Source: Rhodospirillales bacterium (GTDB lineage: Bacteria > Pseudomonadota > Alphaproteobacteria > Acetobacterales > Acetobacteraceae). From it: a DNA stretch of 37,553 bases. Shown one piece after another: positions 1-8,910 of this stretch. Made by a program: the position numbers and the translations under genes. The notes under the pieces were generated by a model. That model was given only the letters and a program-made list of their open reading frames with translations, was not told where the DNA came from and did no database searches. Within the stretch, counting starts at the first letter, position 1. Every line of letters begins with the position of its first letter. The stretch is from contig JAGXAO010000008.1 in the NCBI GenBank assembly GCA_018971565.1, forward strand, positions 1-37,553, given 5' to 3'.

Positions 1-99
1 GCTCACCGAAAACAATGCCGCCACCTCGCGGCACGAGCGGCCAGCCAAAACCGCCGCCGCAACACGTTCCCTCAGATCATTCGAATAATGTCGACCCAT
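1..99 (-). CDS. IS630-family transposase, N-terminal fragment cut by the window edge
   Basis: The first 33 codons, read on the minus strand from an ATG at 99, give MGRHYSNDLRERV followed by a run with the pattern AGxSCREVAALFSVS. This is the start of the N-terminal helix-turn-helix of IS630/Tc1-type transposases, which bind the element's ends. A GGAGG lies about 12 nt upstream of the ATG. The DDE catalytic part would lie to the left of the window, so whether the element is intact cannot be judged. The 185 nt between this start and the permease stop hold no gene and probably contain the element's right end; I could not define a terminal repeat with only one end visible. Confidence 0.7.
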   Translation of the reverse strand, partial: MGRHYSNDLRERVAAAVLAGRSCREVAALFSVS

Positions 100-284
100 C
101 CCATGCTGACCTCCGATCCAGCAATAAGCTTGAATCAGATCTTCAGCCGAGCCGGAACCCCAAAACGATTCAGATCAAAAGAAAGATACTCTAATGGGTC
201 ATGAGCCTAGTAGCTTCCCGGTCAATTCTTCCCTGTCCACGCCTCTCCATTGAGGAACTCGTCGCTCAGACCTAAGATTGGAAA

Positions 285-1697
285 CTAATTCTGCGGCCCA
301 CGAAGGACCCAGGCACCTTTACGGCGCAACACAAAATGATAATACGCCGCGGAAACGATGATTACACCAAGCGTAGTAAATAAGCTTGGCCGCCCAATCA
401 CCGGGTCCTGCCAGTTCGCGTAAGTCACATACAGTAACATTAAAAGTGCGCCGATTGGAGCGAGGGGAAAAAATGGCATGCGATAATGTCCGTGCCCCGT
501 TGTACCGCGCTTGCGGCCAAGAATTACCGCGAAACATAGAGCGGCGTAAATAACAATAAGACCAGTCCCGGTAATCACGAATAAAGCTGTTTCGTTTACA
601 AAACATGCACCGGCAGCAAGTACGCCGCAAAATAATGTTGAGATGTAGGGTGAGTGGAAACGCGAATGCGTTTTTACCAAAAAGTTATCGATACCCAAAG
701 GCCAGACTTTGTCTCGCGCCGTACTAAAAACCATACGTGCCGCAGCTAAAATACACGCAATCATGGCATTGAAAATTGCCAATGCTATGCCCAAGCTGAT
801 AATTGTGTTCATTGTTGAACCAGATCGGTTTGCAATAAAATCACCGAACATGTTGGACGAACCAAAAAGGTCTTTCAGATCATTCGCACCCATCAATACA
901 GCTGTTAGTGGAACAATCTCACAAAGCACGGTAATACCTAGGGCCATAAGAATTGCGCGACCAATTTTTTTGGTTGCGTCATGCATTTCTTCACCAAAAT
1001 AAACCGCGGAACCGTAGCCGTTATAAGCAAAAATAGCGATTGTAACGCCCATGCCGATGAGCCCAATAGGGGTTCCCACGAGGCCAGTACCCTTGAGCAT
1101 AACGGGATGAAGAATGAGATCGGTTATCGGCCGGCTGACATGTACAAACCCAAGAACAACCAGAATAACCAGCGCAAGAACTTCGATCACAAGAAAAATT
1201 CCGGTAATAATGGCGTTGCTTCTGATGTTCAAAGTTGAAATCAGCGTCGCGATAACGACCGCCACGACAGCCGTTGAAACAACCTGAAAATGCGGAAACA
1301 AAACTGTTAGATAGCTGCTAAGACCGAGTGCGAACACCGCGGGAATTAAAATACTGCTCAGCGTATTAACGCCCAGGACAATGAACCCTGCAAGGGGACC
1401 AACAACACGGCCCACGATTGCATATTCACCACCGGTTAATGGAAAGGCCGATGCAAGCTCCGCATAAACAAGAGACATGAAGATGCCAACGATTGCCGCG
1501 AAAATCATACTCAAAAAAGCGCCCGACCCCGCAGTTTGTACAATGCCGGGAATGATGATGAATACAGAAGATGCTGGCGATACCGCTGAAAGCGTGATTA
1601 GAAGCGTGCCCAGAATTTTCATGCTGCGATGAAGGCCGTGAACGGCGGGCGCCTCGGTAGCTTCGCCAGATATTTTCTCACCTTGTATTGCAGACAT
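285..1697 (-). CDS. APC-superfamily amino acid permease
   Basis: A 470-residue polytopic inner-membrane protein with about 12 hydrophobic segments. The first helix region carries LSAVSPASSVFII, followed by the AELASAFPLTGGEYAIVG stretch typical of amino acid/polyamine/organocation permeases. I start it at the ATG at 1697 because AAGGAGGCAATA precedes it directly; the open frame runs further upstream to 1829 but would overlap the preceding gene and adds nothing family-like. The gene lies 70 bp downstream of a P1-type aminopeptidase on the same strand, so the two are probably co-transcribed, with the permease importing the peptide, beta-amino acid or amide that the peptidase acts on. The substrate cannot be read from sequence. 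GC content is visibly lower than in the pigment cluster. Confidence 0.85.
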   Translation of the reverse strand: MSAIQGEKISGEATEAPAVHGLHRSMKILGTLLITLSAVSPASSVFIIIPGIVQTAGSGAFLSMIFAAIVGIFMSLVYAELASAFPLTGGEYAIVGRVVGPLAGFIVLGVNTLSSILIPAVFALGLSSYLTVLFPHFQVVSTAVVAVVIATLISTLNIRSNAIITGIFLVIEVLALVILVVLGFVHVSRPITDLILHPVMLKGTGLVGTPIGLIGMGVTIAIFAYNGYGSAVYFGEEMHDATKKIGRAILMALGITVLCEIVPLTAVLMGANDLKDLFGSSNMFGDFIANRSGSTMNTIISLGIALAIFNAMIACILAAARMVFSTARDKVWPLGIDNFLVKTHSRFHSPYISTLFCGVLAAGACFVNETALFVITGTGLIVIYAALCFAVILGRKRGTTGHGHYRMPFFPLAPIGALLMLLYVTYANWQDPVIGRPSLFTTLGVIIVSAAYYHFVLRRKGAWVLRGPQN

Positions 1698-1767
1698 TAT
1701 TGCCTCCTTTGTTTTTAAATCCGTGGCGAAGTGGCTTCGGCCGCGGTTGAAATTTGATATTGCGCGC

Positions 1768-2943
1768 TCACCGCCTGAGTTGTGGCAAGATAAGGTCAGC
1801 CAACCGCTCTGGGTCGATCGCATGAACAATATGCCCGTGTTTTCCGGTCATGGTTTCGGCTGCCAGCATCGCGTTTAAAATCGCTTCGTCCACGCTTTCT
1901 ACGGTCGCGGTGAACAGTCCATCCATGTCATCGCTCCCTATCGCATCAAACCGCACCAGTGCCGGCTCGGGCAACTCTCCTGGGTCGTTCGCCGTTGAGA
2001 AAGCCAAGAATATATCTCCAGAGTTATTGCCTGAAACAGTACCTCCCCGGCCAATACCAATGCTCACGCGCCGTGCGATACGTTCAAGCTGGGATGGCAC
2101 CAGCGGCGCGTCGGTTGCGATTATGACGATAATGGACCCTCTTTCTGACGACCACATCGCATTTTCGGGCATTAATTCACCAACAGGGATACCGCACAGT
2201 TTTAACCAGGGGCGCAGCCCATGGTTTGCTTGAACAAGCGCACCCAAGCGGTACGTGCTCGCCCGCAAGGAGACAATGCGGGAGGCTGTGCCGGTGCCGC
2301 CTTTGAATTCATAGGCGATCATTCCGGTGCCACCCCCGACATTTCCTTCCGGAACAGGACCATCCGAAGCGCTATTGATCGCGCTCAACACATGATCTTC
2401 TCGAACATGTAGGCCAGCGATGTCGTTCAGCCACCCGTCAAACGTCTCGCCTACGACAGGAAGTGGCCATACTGTTTCGCCAATTTTTTCCGGAAATTTT
2501 TCGGCCAGCCACCTGGTTGTTGCATGATGTGCAATGCCAAGCGAGCAGGTGTTGGTTATTGTGATCGGCCCGGTGAATGACCCCGCCTCGCGTATCCAAT
2601 GGCAACCAGTCAGCTCTCCGTTCCCGTTCATAGAGAACGTTCCCGCCCAAACAGGATGCAGCAAACGCCCTGGCGGGCGTGGCAAAATGGCGGTCACGCC
2701 GGTTCGCACTGGGCCCGGGTCTGTTATAAGCGTTGTAAACCCGGCAGTGACACCAGGGACGTCCGTAATCGCATTCATGGGTCCTGGCACGCCAGGCATA
2801 GGCAGACCCAGGCCCCGTGCACGGCGGCGCCCATTAGGTGAGAATAATTGTGCCTGAGATGCATTTTCCGGCAAATTCGTCTCCGATTTGTTTTTTTCTA
2901 GAGCTTGGGTATTGTTCCCACATTCGTGAATATCGGGGGACAC
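1768..2943 (-). CDS. P1-family (DmpA/BapA-type) aminopeptidase
   Basis: A 391-residue Ntn-hydrolase-like protein of the DmpA/BapA family, which releases N-terminal D- or beta-amino acids or acts on amides and esters after self-cleavage into two chains. Family landmarks are the GVTAGFTT start of the core, the GGGTGMIAYEFKGGTGTASR block and, at residues 269-270, a Gly-Ser pair opening SIIVIIATDAPLVP. That pair matches the autocleavage site of DmpA, where the freed Ser is the nucleophile. NNSGDIFLAFSTAN follows about 35 residues later. The GTG start at 2943 is preceded by AAGGGA; it gives about 40 residues before the conserved core, so an internal start is possible. There is no signal peptide, so it is probably cytoplasmic. 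It heads an operon with the permease and diverges from a LuxR-type regulator 59 bp away. Confidence 0.88.
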   Translation of the reverse strand: MSPDIHECGNNTQALEKNKSETNLPENASQAQLFSPNGRRRARGLGLPMPGVPGPMNAITDVPGVTAGFTTLITDPGPVRTGVTAILPRPPGRLLHPVWAGTFSMNGNGELTGCHWIREAGSFTGPITITNTCSLGIAHHATTRWLAEKFPEKIGETVWPLPVVGETFDGWLNDIAGLHVREDHVLSAINSASDGPVPEGNVGGGTGMIAYEFKGGTGTASRIVSLRASTYRLGALVQANHGLRPWLKLCGIPVGELMPENAMWSSERGSIIVIIATDAPLVPSQLERIARRVSIGIGRGGTVSGNNSGDIFLAFSTANDPGELPEPALVRFDAIGSDDMDGLFTATVESVDEAILNAMLAAETMTGKHGHIVHAIDPERLADLILPQLRR

Positions 2944-3002
2944 TGGTATTCCCTTGACGGGTTACGCCTGATAAATTTTTTCAACCCCTTAGAGGTAGAA
3001 AC

Positions 3003-3833
3003 ATGGACATCTCGGTCTCTGACCTCGGGTTCCATCAGCGCCTTGGCCACTTGCTGGGGGCGCTGAACAGCGAGAAATTCTGGCCTTCTCTCGCTACTTT
3101 TTTGCGGCATTCAGTACCGTTTGACTCATGGGTGGCGGTTGTGTTCCGCGCGAATTCGCCACCCATAGTTTTGTACGAAGGTGACAGCGATCTGGTCGAA
3201 GATGCCTTGTTTAGTGACTATGTCCGCAGTCTGTATTTACTCGATCCATTTTACGCATTTTCTCAACAAATGGAGAACGATCCCACCATTCCATTTGGTC
3301 TTTATAAACTGGATGAGGTTGCGCCAGAGCATTTCCGGGAGACTGAGTATTACCGTTGCTATTTTGTGCATAATGTTGCTGTGGACGAAGTTCAGTATCT
3401 TCTAAATCTGCCCGGGTTTGGTGTGCTCTCGTTATCTCTCGGCCGCCGAAGCTGCTTTACCGAAGACGAGATTGGTATTCTTTGTTTGTATATGCCCTGG
3501 TGTATTCAGCTAATGCACCAAGGGATGCTGGCCGACGGAAATCGAATTCTGGCATCGTCAACCAATATCGCTCCGGAGAATCGTCAGGTATTACTTGAGG
3601 AGCGATTGCGGGAAACCGGGTCTCCGCATCTTACAAAGCGGGAGGTGGAGGTTGCTTTGCTTCTATTGGCAGGCCATTCCACCAAGGGAATCGCCAATCA
3701 AATTGGGATTTCACCGGAAACGGTCAAAGCGCATCGCCGGAACCTTTACGACAAATTGGGCGTTTCAACACATGCGGGTCTCTTCGCGCTGTTTATGGCG
3801 GTCGATGGGTCGAGAATTCAAAATTCAGGTTAG
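3003..3833 (+). CDS. LuxR/FixJ-type HTH transcriptional regulator
   Basis: A 276-residue protein with a C-terminal LuxR-type DNA-binding domain at about residues 207-265: LTKREVEVALLLLAGHS, GIANQIGISPETVKAHR and NLYDKLGV. The N-terminal 180 residues form a GAF/PAS-like sensor without the Trp/Asp signature of acyl-homoserine-lactone receptors and without a phospho-acceptor receiver pattern. The ligand is therefore probably something other than an AHL, perhaps the substrate of the neighbouring permease and peptidase. It is transcribed divergently from that operon across a 59-bp gap, the usual arrangement for a local regulator. The ATG at 3003 follows an AGAGG box. The link to the adjacent operon is inferred from position only. 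Confidence 0.85.
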   Translation: MDISVSDLGFHQRLGHLLGALNSEKFWPSLATFLRHSVPFDSWVAVVFRANSPPIVLYEGDSDLVEDALFSDYVRSLYLLDPFYAFSQQMENDPTIPFGLYKLDEVAPEHFRETEYYRCYFVHNVAVDEVQYLLNLPGFGVLSLSLGRRSCFTEDEIGILCLYMPWCIQLMHQGMLADGNRILASSTNIAPENRQVLLEERLRETGSPHLTKREVEVALLLLAGHSTKGIANQIGISPETVKAHRRNLYDKLGVSTHAGLFALFMAVDGSRIQNSG

Positions 3834-4209
3834 GGTATTTCTGAGTTCGCTTGATTTCGGCCTAGCCGCCTTTCCAACTGGCGTGGCAACAAGTACTATC
3901 TTTCTCAAGGCCGGAATCGTACGCGTCAACGAGCTGGTGCTGCAAGCGGCATAGGGTTCGCGCATCGCATAATACTGGTGGGCTGGTGGCACCCAAGCTC
4001 CAATATGGAGCGCGGCGTTTCGTTATTATCAACTGCTATTTTGAAAATAGCTATCCTTCGGTGGAGGGCTTGATCTTGCTGCGCGCGCCCTGAGCGCCGA
4101 AGGCATTCGCGATGTGACCGCGAAGCCGAGACGCTGGACGCATCTTCCCGGATGGTTTCCCGCTACCGGGCTATCTACGGGAGAGGGGGTACTCGCCGAT
4201 GCACGCGGC
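3834..4209. other. Gene-free stretch between the LuxR regulator and the glycosyltransferase
   Basis: I see no supported gene in these 376 bases. A plus-strand frame stays open from about 4060 to 4290, through sequence reading as AARALSAEGIRDVTAKP, but it has no convincing start, overlaps the 3' end of the minus-strand glycosyltransferase and matches nothing I recognise. It may be a decayed gene remnant marking the boundary between the lower-GC peptidase block and the GC-rich pigment cluster. No clear terminator hairpin was found after the regulator. Confidence 0.4.
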
Positions 4210-5205
4210 TCATGCGCCGCGCTTCCGGAACAACCGGCGCAGGAGAGCAAAAACCAGGCGCAGTGGTTCCGTTACCTGCCGTATGGCACGTAGCTCTTCT
4301 GTTACTGATTCAAGTTTTTGCGTCAGTTCGATCTGCGCCTGCAGCACTGGCCACAAAACCCCCAGTAATGCAGGCTGTTGTTGCAAGGTTTCGCGCACGA
4401 TGTAGTTGCCTAGTTTGGCCCGCGTTTCGCTATGGATATTGATGCCGCCCGTCACGCTATTTGCGTAAACCGGCATGTCCGCCGAGAGCCGGTGATGATA
4501 AAAGGCCAATCTCTCTTCCAGGGCGCCGATATCACCAACCGCAAGCGCCCGCAATATAAACTCCCAATCACCCAGTACCGGCAATGCTTCGTTATAACCG
4601 CCGATACGATTTAGTAGGGCGCGGCGGAGAAGCAATGTGATCGGCGGTATCTGGTTCCGCTCAATCATTGCACCAAAAGTGATCGGCGGCTGGAAATAAA
4701 TCCACGGAAATTGCGCCACAGTTTCTATGTGGTCGCCTTTGATGCGCTCCTGCACAACATCGCAACCAGTGGCAATGCCGATATATGAATCATTCTCTGG
4801 TGCGTCAAGAAACGCGACTGTACGGCTGAGAAAGGTGGCATCCCATCTGTCGTCATCATCGTGAATCGCAAAATATCGCCCTGATGCCGCGGCTAACCCA
4901 GCGTTGGAAGCAGCTTCCATGCCAAGCGATGCAGTGTGGCTGACAATTGAGAGCCTATCTCCAAAATCGTTACGGAATGGCGCCAATACGTTCTCTAATG
5001 TGGCCAGGTTGCCGCCGTCATTCACCAGGTAAAGCCGCCAATTGGTGAAGCTTTGCGCCAGCACGCTCCGCAGCGCACGCGGGAGGAGCAATGCCCGGTC
5101 TTTTGTACGCATGATAACGGAAACAGCTTCAGCGTATGGTTCCGAATCAGGAAACGGCTGAGATGCGTACAGCAAAGAAAGTGGCGCTCCCGCGGGTGGT
5201 CGCAT
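4210..5205 (-). CDS. Family 2 glycosyltransferase (GT-A fold)
   Basis: A 331-residue soluble GT2 enzyme. Residues about 28-60 give VSVIMRTKDRALLLPRALRS with a following LVNDGG, the nucleotide-sugar binding core. The metal-binding acidic cluster is IHDDDDRWD at about residues 113-122, and GDWEFILRALAVGD supplies the later acceptor-side motif. The C-terminal 60 residues are Gln/Leu-rich and helical. It is monocistronic, 108 bp from the methyltransferase on the same strand, at the edge of the aryl-polyene cluster. It may decorate the pigment or a surface glycan, but nothing in the sequence fixes the acceptor. The ATG at 5205 has AGAGGA upstream. Confidence 0.82.
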   Translation of the reverse strand: MRPPAGAPLSLLYASQPFPDSEPYAEAVSVIMRTKDRALLLPRALRSVLAQSFTNWRLYLVNDGGNLATLENVLAPFRNDFGDRLSIVSHTASLGMEAASNAGLAAASGRYFAIHDDDDRWDATFLSRTVAFLDAPENDSYIGIATGCDVVQERIKGDHIETVAQFPWIYFQPPITFGAMIERNQIPPITLLLRRALLNRIGGYNEALPVLGDWEFILRALAVGDIGALEERLAFYHHRLSADMPVYANSVTGGINIHSETRAKLGNYIVRETLQQQPALLGVLWPVLQAQIELTQKLESVTEELRAIRQVTEPLRLVFALLRRLFRKRGA

Positions 5206-5313
5206 ATTTGGCGGTCCTCTTATTTGGTAAGGTGGCTGTCGGCCTTGTGGGCTAACATAATCCTACGCGGCATTTTTGCAATTTCATATGCGCTGCCGTG
5301 GGTCCGTGTTCAT

Positions 5314-6087
5314 TTACCGGTGGTCCAGAAGTGGCTTCTGGCCCGTATAGAAACGAAAAAAATCCAATTCGCTTGCGCAGGTGGCGTTCTGAAAGCCAGC
5401 ATGGCGCATGGAGTTCAGCACGGCTTCGGGTGGCGCGTAGGCGGCAATTGTACGCCAATGATAATCCATGAGCGCTTTGGCTTGGCGGTTACGCGCGGCA
5501 AGTGCGGAAACGGTTGGCAGCACGCCGCCAACAAACGCAGCAGCCACAAATTTAACAACAGGGTGAGATGGAGCGCTGATCTCCAGCAGCACCAGCTTGC
5601 CGCCAGGGCGCAGCAGCCGTAAACTTTCGTTCAGTGCCTGGCCTATATCCGAAAGATGCCGCAGCGCGTAGCCCATTGTCACGAAATCGGCGATGCCGTC
5701 CGCCAAGGGCACTGCCTCCGCCGTGGCCTGAAGCAGCGGGATACACAAGATTTTCTGTGCCCGGTCGAGCATCGCCTCGCTGAGATCGACCCCTACCAGC
5801 GTACCGCGCCCTTGCATTAGAAGCTGCGCCTGCCGTGCCAGCAGGCCGGTGCCAACGGCCATATCCACCACCACCGCGCCGGGCCCTACTCCAGCCTGGC
5901 GTAGGCAGGTGCGCCTGTACCAGGCGCCGGAGCCGAGGGAGAAGATGTGGTTGATGAGGTCGTAATGTCTGGCGAAGCGGTTGAACAAACTGCGCGCGGC
6001 ACCATGCCGGCGCGATGGGGCCGCGTAATAAGAGGTGATTTCATCCGGTGGAGCCATCGCCTCGGGTAGGTCTTGACGGTTGGACAT
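5314..6087 (-). CDS. UbiE/COQ5-like class I SAM methyltransferase
   Basis: A 257-residue SAM-dependent methyltransferase. FNRFARHYDLINHIFSLG (about residues 35-52) is the N-terminal signature of the UbiE/MenG type. VVDMAVGTGLL (about 73-83) is motif I binding SAM, and later stretches with MGYALRHLSD and RLLRPGGKLVLLE are motifs II-III. I start at the ATG at 6087 (AGGTG upstream); the only longer option is a TTG at 6117. It diverges from the halogenase-like flavoprotein gene across 88 bp and sits in the pigment cluster, so methylation of the aryl head group or another pigment position is more likely here than ubiquinone synthesis. That assignment is contextual; a duplicate UbiE cannot be excluded. 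Confidence 0.82.
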   Translation of the reverse strand: MSNRQDLPEAMAPPDEITSYYAAPSRRHGAARSLFNRFARHYDLINHIFSLGSGAWYRRTCLRQAGVGPGAVVVDMAVGTGLLARQAQLLMQGRGTLVGVDLSEAMLDRAQKILCIPLLQATAEAVPLADGIADFVTMGYALRHLSDIGQALNESLRLLRPGGKLVLLEISAPSHPVVKFVAAAFVGGVLPTVSALAARNRQAKALMDYHWRTIAAYAPPEAVLNSMRHAGFQNATCASELDFFRFYTGQKPLLDHR

Positions 6088-6175
6088 GGCGGCACACCTA
6101 TGGCTTAACGGAAGCAAGGCGAGTTTTCGACGGATATGGCAGCCCGGTCAATGTTCGGGGATAAGGAGCAGGCAG

Positions 6176-7486
6176 GTGGCGGAACAGCAGAGTGTGACCC
6201 CGGCCGATTGTGACGTGTTTGTGGTTGGCGGCGGGCCGGCTGGTGCCTCGGCGGCGGCGGTGCTGGCCCAGGCCGGGCTGCACGTGGTGCTGGCCGACAA
6301 AGACAAGCACCCGCGCTTTCATATTGGCGAATCCCTGCTGCCGCATAACTTGCCGCTGCTGGACCGGCTGGGCGTACGGGACCAGATTGAGACAAGCGGG
6401 ATGCGCAAGCATGGCATCGAGTTCGTCTCCCCCTATCATGGCAAGAGCGTGCGTTACGATTTTGGCCATGCGCTGGACAAGCGCTTCCCCTATTCCTTCC
6501 AGGTCCGCCGCTCCAGCTTTGATGAGGTGCTTCTGCGCAACGCCGCTGCCAAGGGGGCCGAAGTGTTGGAGGAATGCCGCGTCTCCAACATTACCTTTTC
6601 AAACCCAGGGGATCCTGTTGTTACGGCAAATATGGCGGGCGAAACCAGGCAATGGCGGGCGCGTTTTGTTATAGATGCCTCCGGGCGCGAAACATTTCTG
6701 GCTTCTCAGTTAGGGGTAAAAGAGCGCAACCCGCACAACAATAGCGCCGCCGTGTATGGGCATTTTACCAATGCTCGCCGCTTGGAAGGGCGGGATGAAG
6801 GCCATATCACCATCGTCTGGTTCGACCATGGATGGTTCTGGTTTATCCCCCTCTCGGATGGCACAACCAGCGTCGGCGCCGTTTGCCCGGCGGAGGTTTT
6901 TAAAAACCGTGACGCGGACATTGAGAGCTTCTTCCGTACCCTTATTGCCTCCAGCCCTGAGATGGCTGACCGGTTGGGCGGCGCGATACTGCAGGGCGAG
7001 GTTACGGCCACCGGCAATTACTCCTATTACGCCAAGCGCCTCACAGGAGATCGTTTTCTGCTTGCGGGCGATGCCGCGGCTTTTCTCGACCCCGTATTTT
7101 CAACGGGTGTATATCTTGCCATGCTCTCGGGTTTCTGGGCTGCTGAGGCGGTCCAGGGCTGTCTTACGAGGCCAGCCAAAACCGTGAAGCTCTTGCACCG
7201 GTATGAGGTGCGGACGCGCGCCGCCGCGGCCGCTTTCACGTGGTTCATCTATCGCATTCGTCAACCGGCGATGCGCAATCTTTTCATGTCTCCGCGCAAC
7301 ATGTTCCGCGTAGAGGAAGCTGTGCTGGCACTGCTTGCCGGAGGCATTTTTGATGGTTGGAGAGTGCAAGCCCGGCTCTATATCTTTAGGATGATATATT
7401 ATGTAACCAAGTTTTCACATCTGCGGTTCCGGTTTTCTAAAGACCCACGCCGCAATGTTGGCGGCATACGCGCGGTGGGTAGCTGA
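6176..7486 (+). CDS. FAD-dependent halogenase-like oxidoreductase
   Basis: A 436-residue flavoprotein of the tryptophan-halogenase/PltA-like group. The dinucleotide-binding motif VVGGGPAGASAA lies at residues 16-27 and RFHIGESLLP at 47-56. Lys78 (MRKHG) is where these enzymes carry their key lysine. The WxWxIP motif appears as WFWFIP at 220-225. FLDPVFSTG at 303-311 satisfies the FxxPxxSxG pattern regarded as diagnostic of flavin halogenases. I choose the GTG at 6176 because AAGGAG lies 7-8 nt upstream; the frame also extends to 6080. Xanthomonadins are brominated aryl polyenes and carry such an enzyme in their cluster, so ring or polyene halogenation is the leading hypothesis. A hydroxylase or dehydrogenase role remains possible. 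Confidence 0.8.
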   Translation: MAEQQSVTPADCDVFVVGGGPAGASAAAVLAQAGLHVVLADKDKHPRFHIGESLLPHNLPLLDRLGVRDQIETSGMRKHGIEFVSPYHGKSVRYDFGHALDKRFPYSFQVRRSSFDEVLLRNAAAKGAEVLEECRVSNITFSNPGDPVVTANMAGETRQWRARFVIDASGRETFLASQLGVKERNPHNNSAAVYGHFTNARRLEGRDEGHITIVWFDHGWFWFIPLSDGTTSVGAVCPAEVFKNRDADIESFFRTLIASSPEMADRLGGAILQGEVTATGNYSYYAKRLTGDRFLLAGDAAAFLDPVFSTGVYLAMLSGFWAAEAVQGCLTRPAKTVKLLHRYEVRTRAAAAAFTWFIYRIRQPAMRNLFMSPRNMFRVEEAVLALLAGGIFDGWRVQARLYIFRMIYYVTKFSHLRFRFSKDPRRNVGGIRAVGS

Positions 7487-8210
7487 GTTTTTGTCTGCAA
7501 CCCGGCTGGTTCTTATTCCCAGCTATAATAGCGGGATAAAGCTGCTTGAGACGGTGGCGGCGGCTCGCGCTTTCTGGCCGCATGTTTTGCTGGTGGTAGA
7601 TGGCAGCACAGACGGCTCAGCAGATTTTTTGGCAGAGGCAGAGAACTTTAAAATTCTGAAGCAAGCTCGCAACGGCGGCAAAGGTGCCGCGGTGCTCGCT
7701 GGGCTTTATGAGGCCACACGAAATGGCTTCACCCATGTGCTGGTGATGGACGCGGACGGGCAACATCCGGCAAGAGAAGTGCCGCGCTTCATGGCGCTTT
7801 CAGAAAGGCATCCGCAAGCGATGATCCTTGGTGTGCCGCGCTTTGATGCCAACGCACCACGCGTCAGAATATGGGGACGCAAGATATCCAATCTTCTTGT
7901 CCGCTTCCTTTCGGGCGTGGATATTCAGGATGCACTCTTCGGCTTTCGGGTTTACCCCGTTGCCCCCTTGCTGCGGGCCATGCAGATGAGCCGCCATATG
8001 CGTGGCTATGATTTCGATGCCGAAGCGGTGGTGCGCCTCGCCTGGGCCGGTGTGCCGGTGGTCAACCAGCTTGCCCCTGTACGGTATTTTTCAAAAGAGC
8101 AGGGCGGCATTTCGCATTTCCGTTACGGGCGGGACAATGCACGGCTCGCGCGCATGTATGCGCGGCTGTTCTTGGCCTGGGCTCTACGTTTCAGGCCATC
8201 CCGCCATTGA
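7455..8210 (+). CDS. Family 2 glycosyltransferase (dolichol-phosphate-mannose-synthase-like)
   Basis: A 251-residue GT2 enzyme. Its N-terminus reads RLVLIPSYNSG, then VVDGSTDGS and HVLVMDADGQHP, the DXD-bearing motif of the DPM1/polyprenyl-phosphate glycosyltransferase group. DALFGFRVYP further on is also typical. It overlaps the end of the halogenase-like gene by 32 bp, so the two form one plus-strand transcript. Its own 3' end overlaps the ketoreductase gene on the other strand by 20 bp. No strong ribosome site precedes the ATG at 7455; a TTG at 7491 is an alternative. In several aryl-polyene clusters such a domain is fused to, or sits beside, the acyltransferase; here the two are separate proteins. 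A role in tethering the polyene to a lipid or sugar anchor is an inference. Confidence 0.82.
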   Translation: MLAAYARWVAEFLSATRLVLIPSYNSGIKLLETVAAARAFWPHVLLVVDGSTDGSADFLAEAENFKILKQARNGGKGAAVLAGLYEATRNGFTHVLVMDADGQHPAREVPRFMALSERHPQAMILGVPRFDANAPRVRIWGRKISNLLVRFLSGVDIQDALFGFRVYPVAPLLRAMQMSRHMRGYDFDAEAVVRLAWAGVPVVNQLAPVRYFSKEQGGISHFRYGRDNARLARMYARLFLAWALRFRPSRH

Positions 8211-8910
8211 TGTTGAGAAGCTGGCCAGAAATATAAGCCGCTTTTTCAGAGGCCAGAAAGCCGACGAGTTCCGCTACCTCTTCCGGCGTGCCAGCGCGCT
8301 GCATAGGCACCATTTTCACCAGCGCTTCCTGCGGAAACAATTTTCCAGTAGCAGGAGAGGCGATGATGCCGGGAGCCACGGTGTTCACCGTAATACCCCG
8401 GCTGGCGAGTTCCAGGCATAGCGTGCGCGTGGCGCCGTGCAACCCAGCTTTGGCGGCGGCATAATTCGCCTGGCCGCGGTTGCCCATTACCGCCGCGACG
8501 GAGGAGATATTGATAATTCGCCCCCAGCGCGTGCGGATCATCGGTAATAGCAAGGGCTGAGTGACGTTAAAAAAGCCGTTGAGCGAGACGTCGATCACCC
8601 GCGCCCATTGTTCCATTTGCATGCCCGGCATCACCGCGTCGTCATGGATACCGGCATTGTTGATGAGAACCTGGATAGGCCCGGCGGCAAGTATAGTTTC
8701 CAGTGCATGGCGGGTTTCATCCGGCTGCGTAATGTCAAACCGCACGGCTTCCGCGTTCATCCCGGAATTTGTTATTTCCCTTGCCATGGCTTCGGCTTGT
8801 TCAATTTTATTGTTGGCGTGCAGATACACATGTTGCCCTGAGGCCGCGAGCTGCCGGGCTATCGCCGCGCCGATTGTACCGCTGGCGCCGGTAACAAGCG
8901 CACGCTTCAT
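8191..8910 (-). CDS. apeQ: 3-ketoacyl-ACP reductase of the aryl-polyene PKS (FabG-like)
   Basis: A 239-residue short-chain dehydrogenase. The NADP-binding glycine motif is TGASGTIG (residues 7-14), LINNAG follows at about 86-91, and the catalytic triad is visible as ISS, then Y and K in ANYAAAK. Length and sequence are FabG-like. It is the last gene of the long operon and starts by a 4-bp ATGA overlap with the dehydratase gene. It would reduce the beta-keto intermediate in each elongation round so that the paired dehydratases can install a conjugated double bond. The 3' end converges on the GT2 gene with a 20-bp overlap. Confidence 0.88.
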   Translation of the reverse strand: MKRALVTGASGTIGAAIARQLAASGQHVYLHANNKIEQAEAMAREITNSGMNAEAVRFDITQPDETRHALETILAAGPIQVLINNAGIHDDAVMPGMQMEQWARVIDVSLNGFFNVTQPLLLPMIRTRWGRIINISSVAAVMGNRGQANYAAAKAGLHGATRTLCLELASRGITVNTVAPGIIASPATGKLFPQEALVKMVPMQRAGTPEEVAELVGFLASEKAAYISGQLLNINGGMA

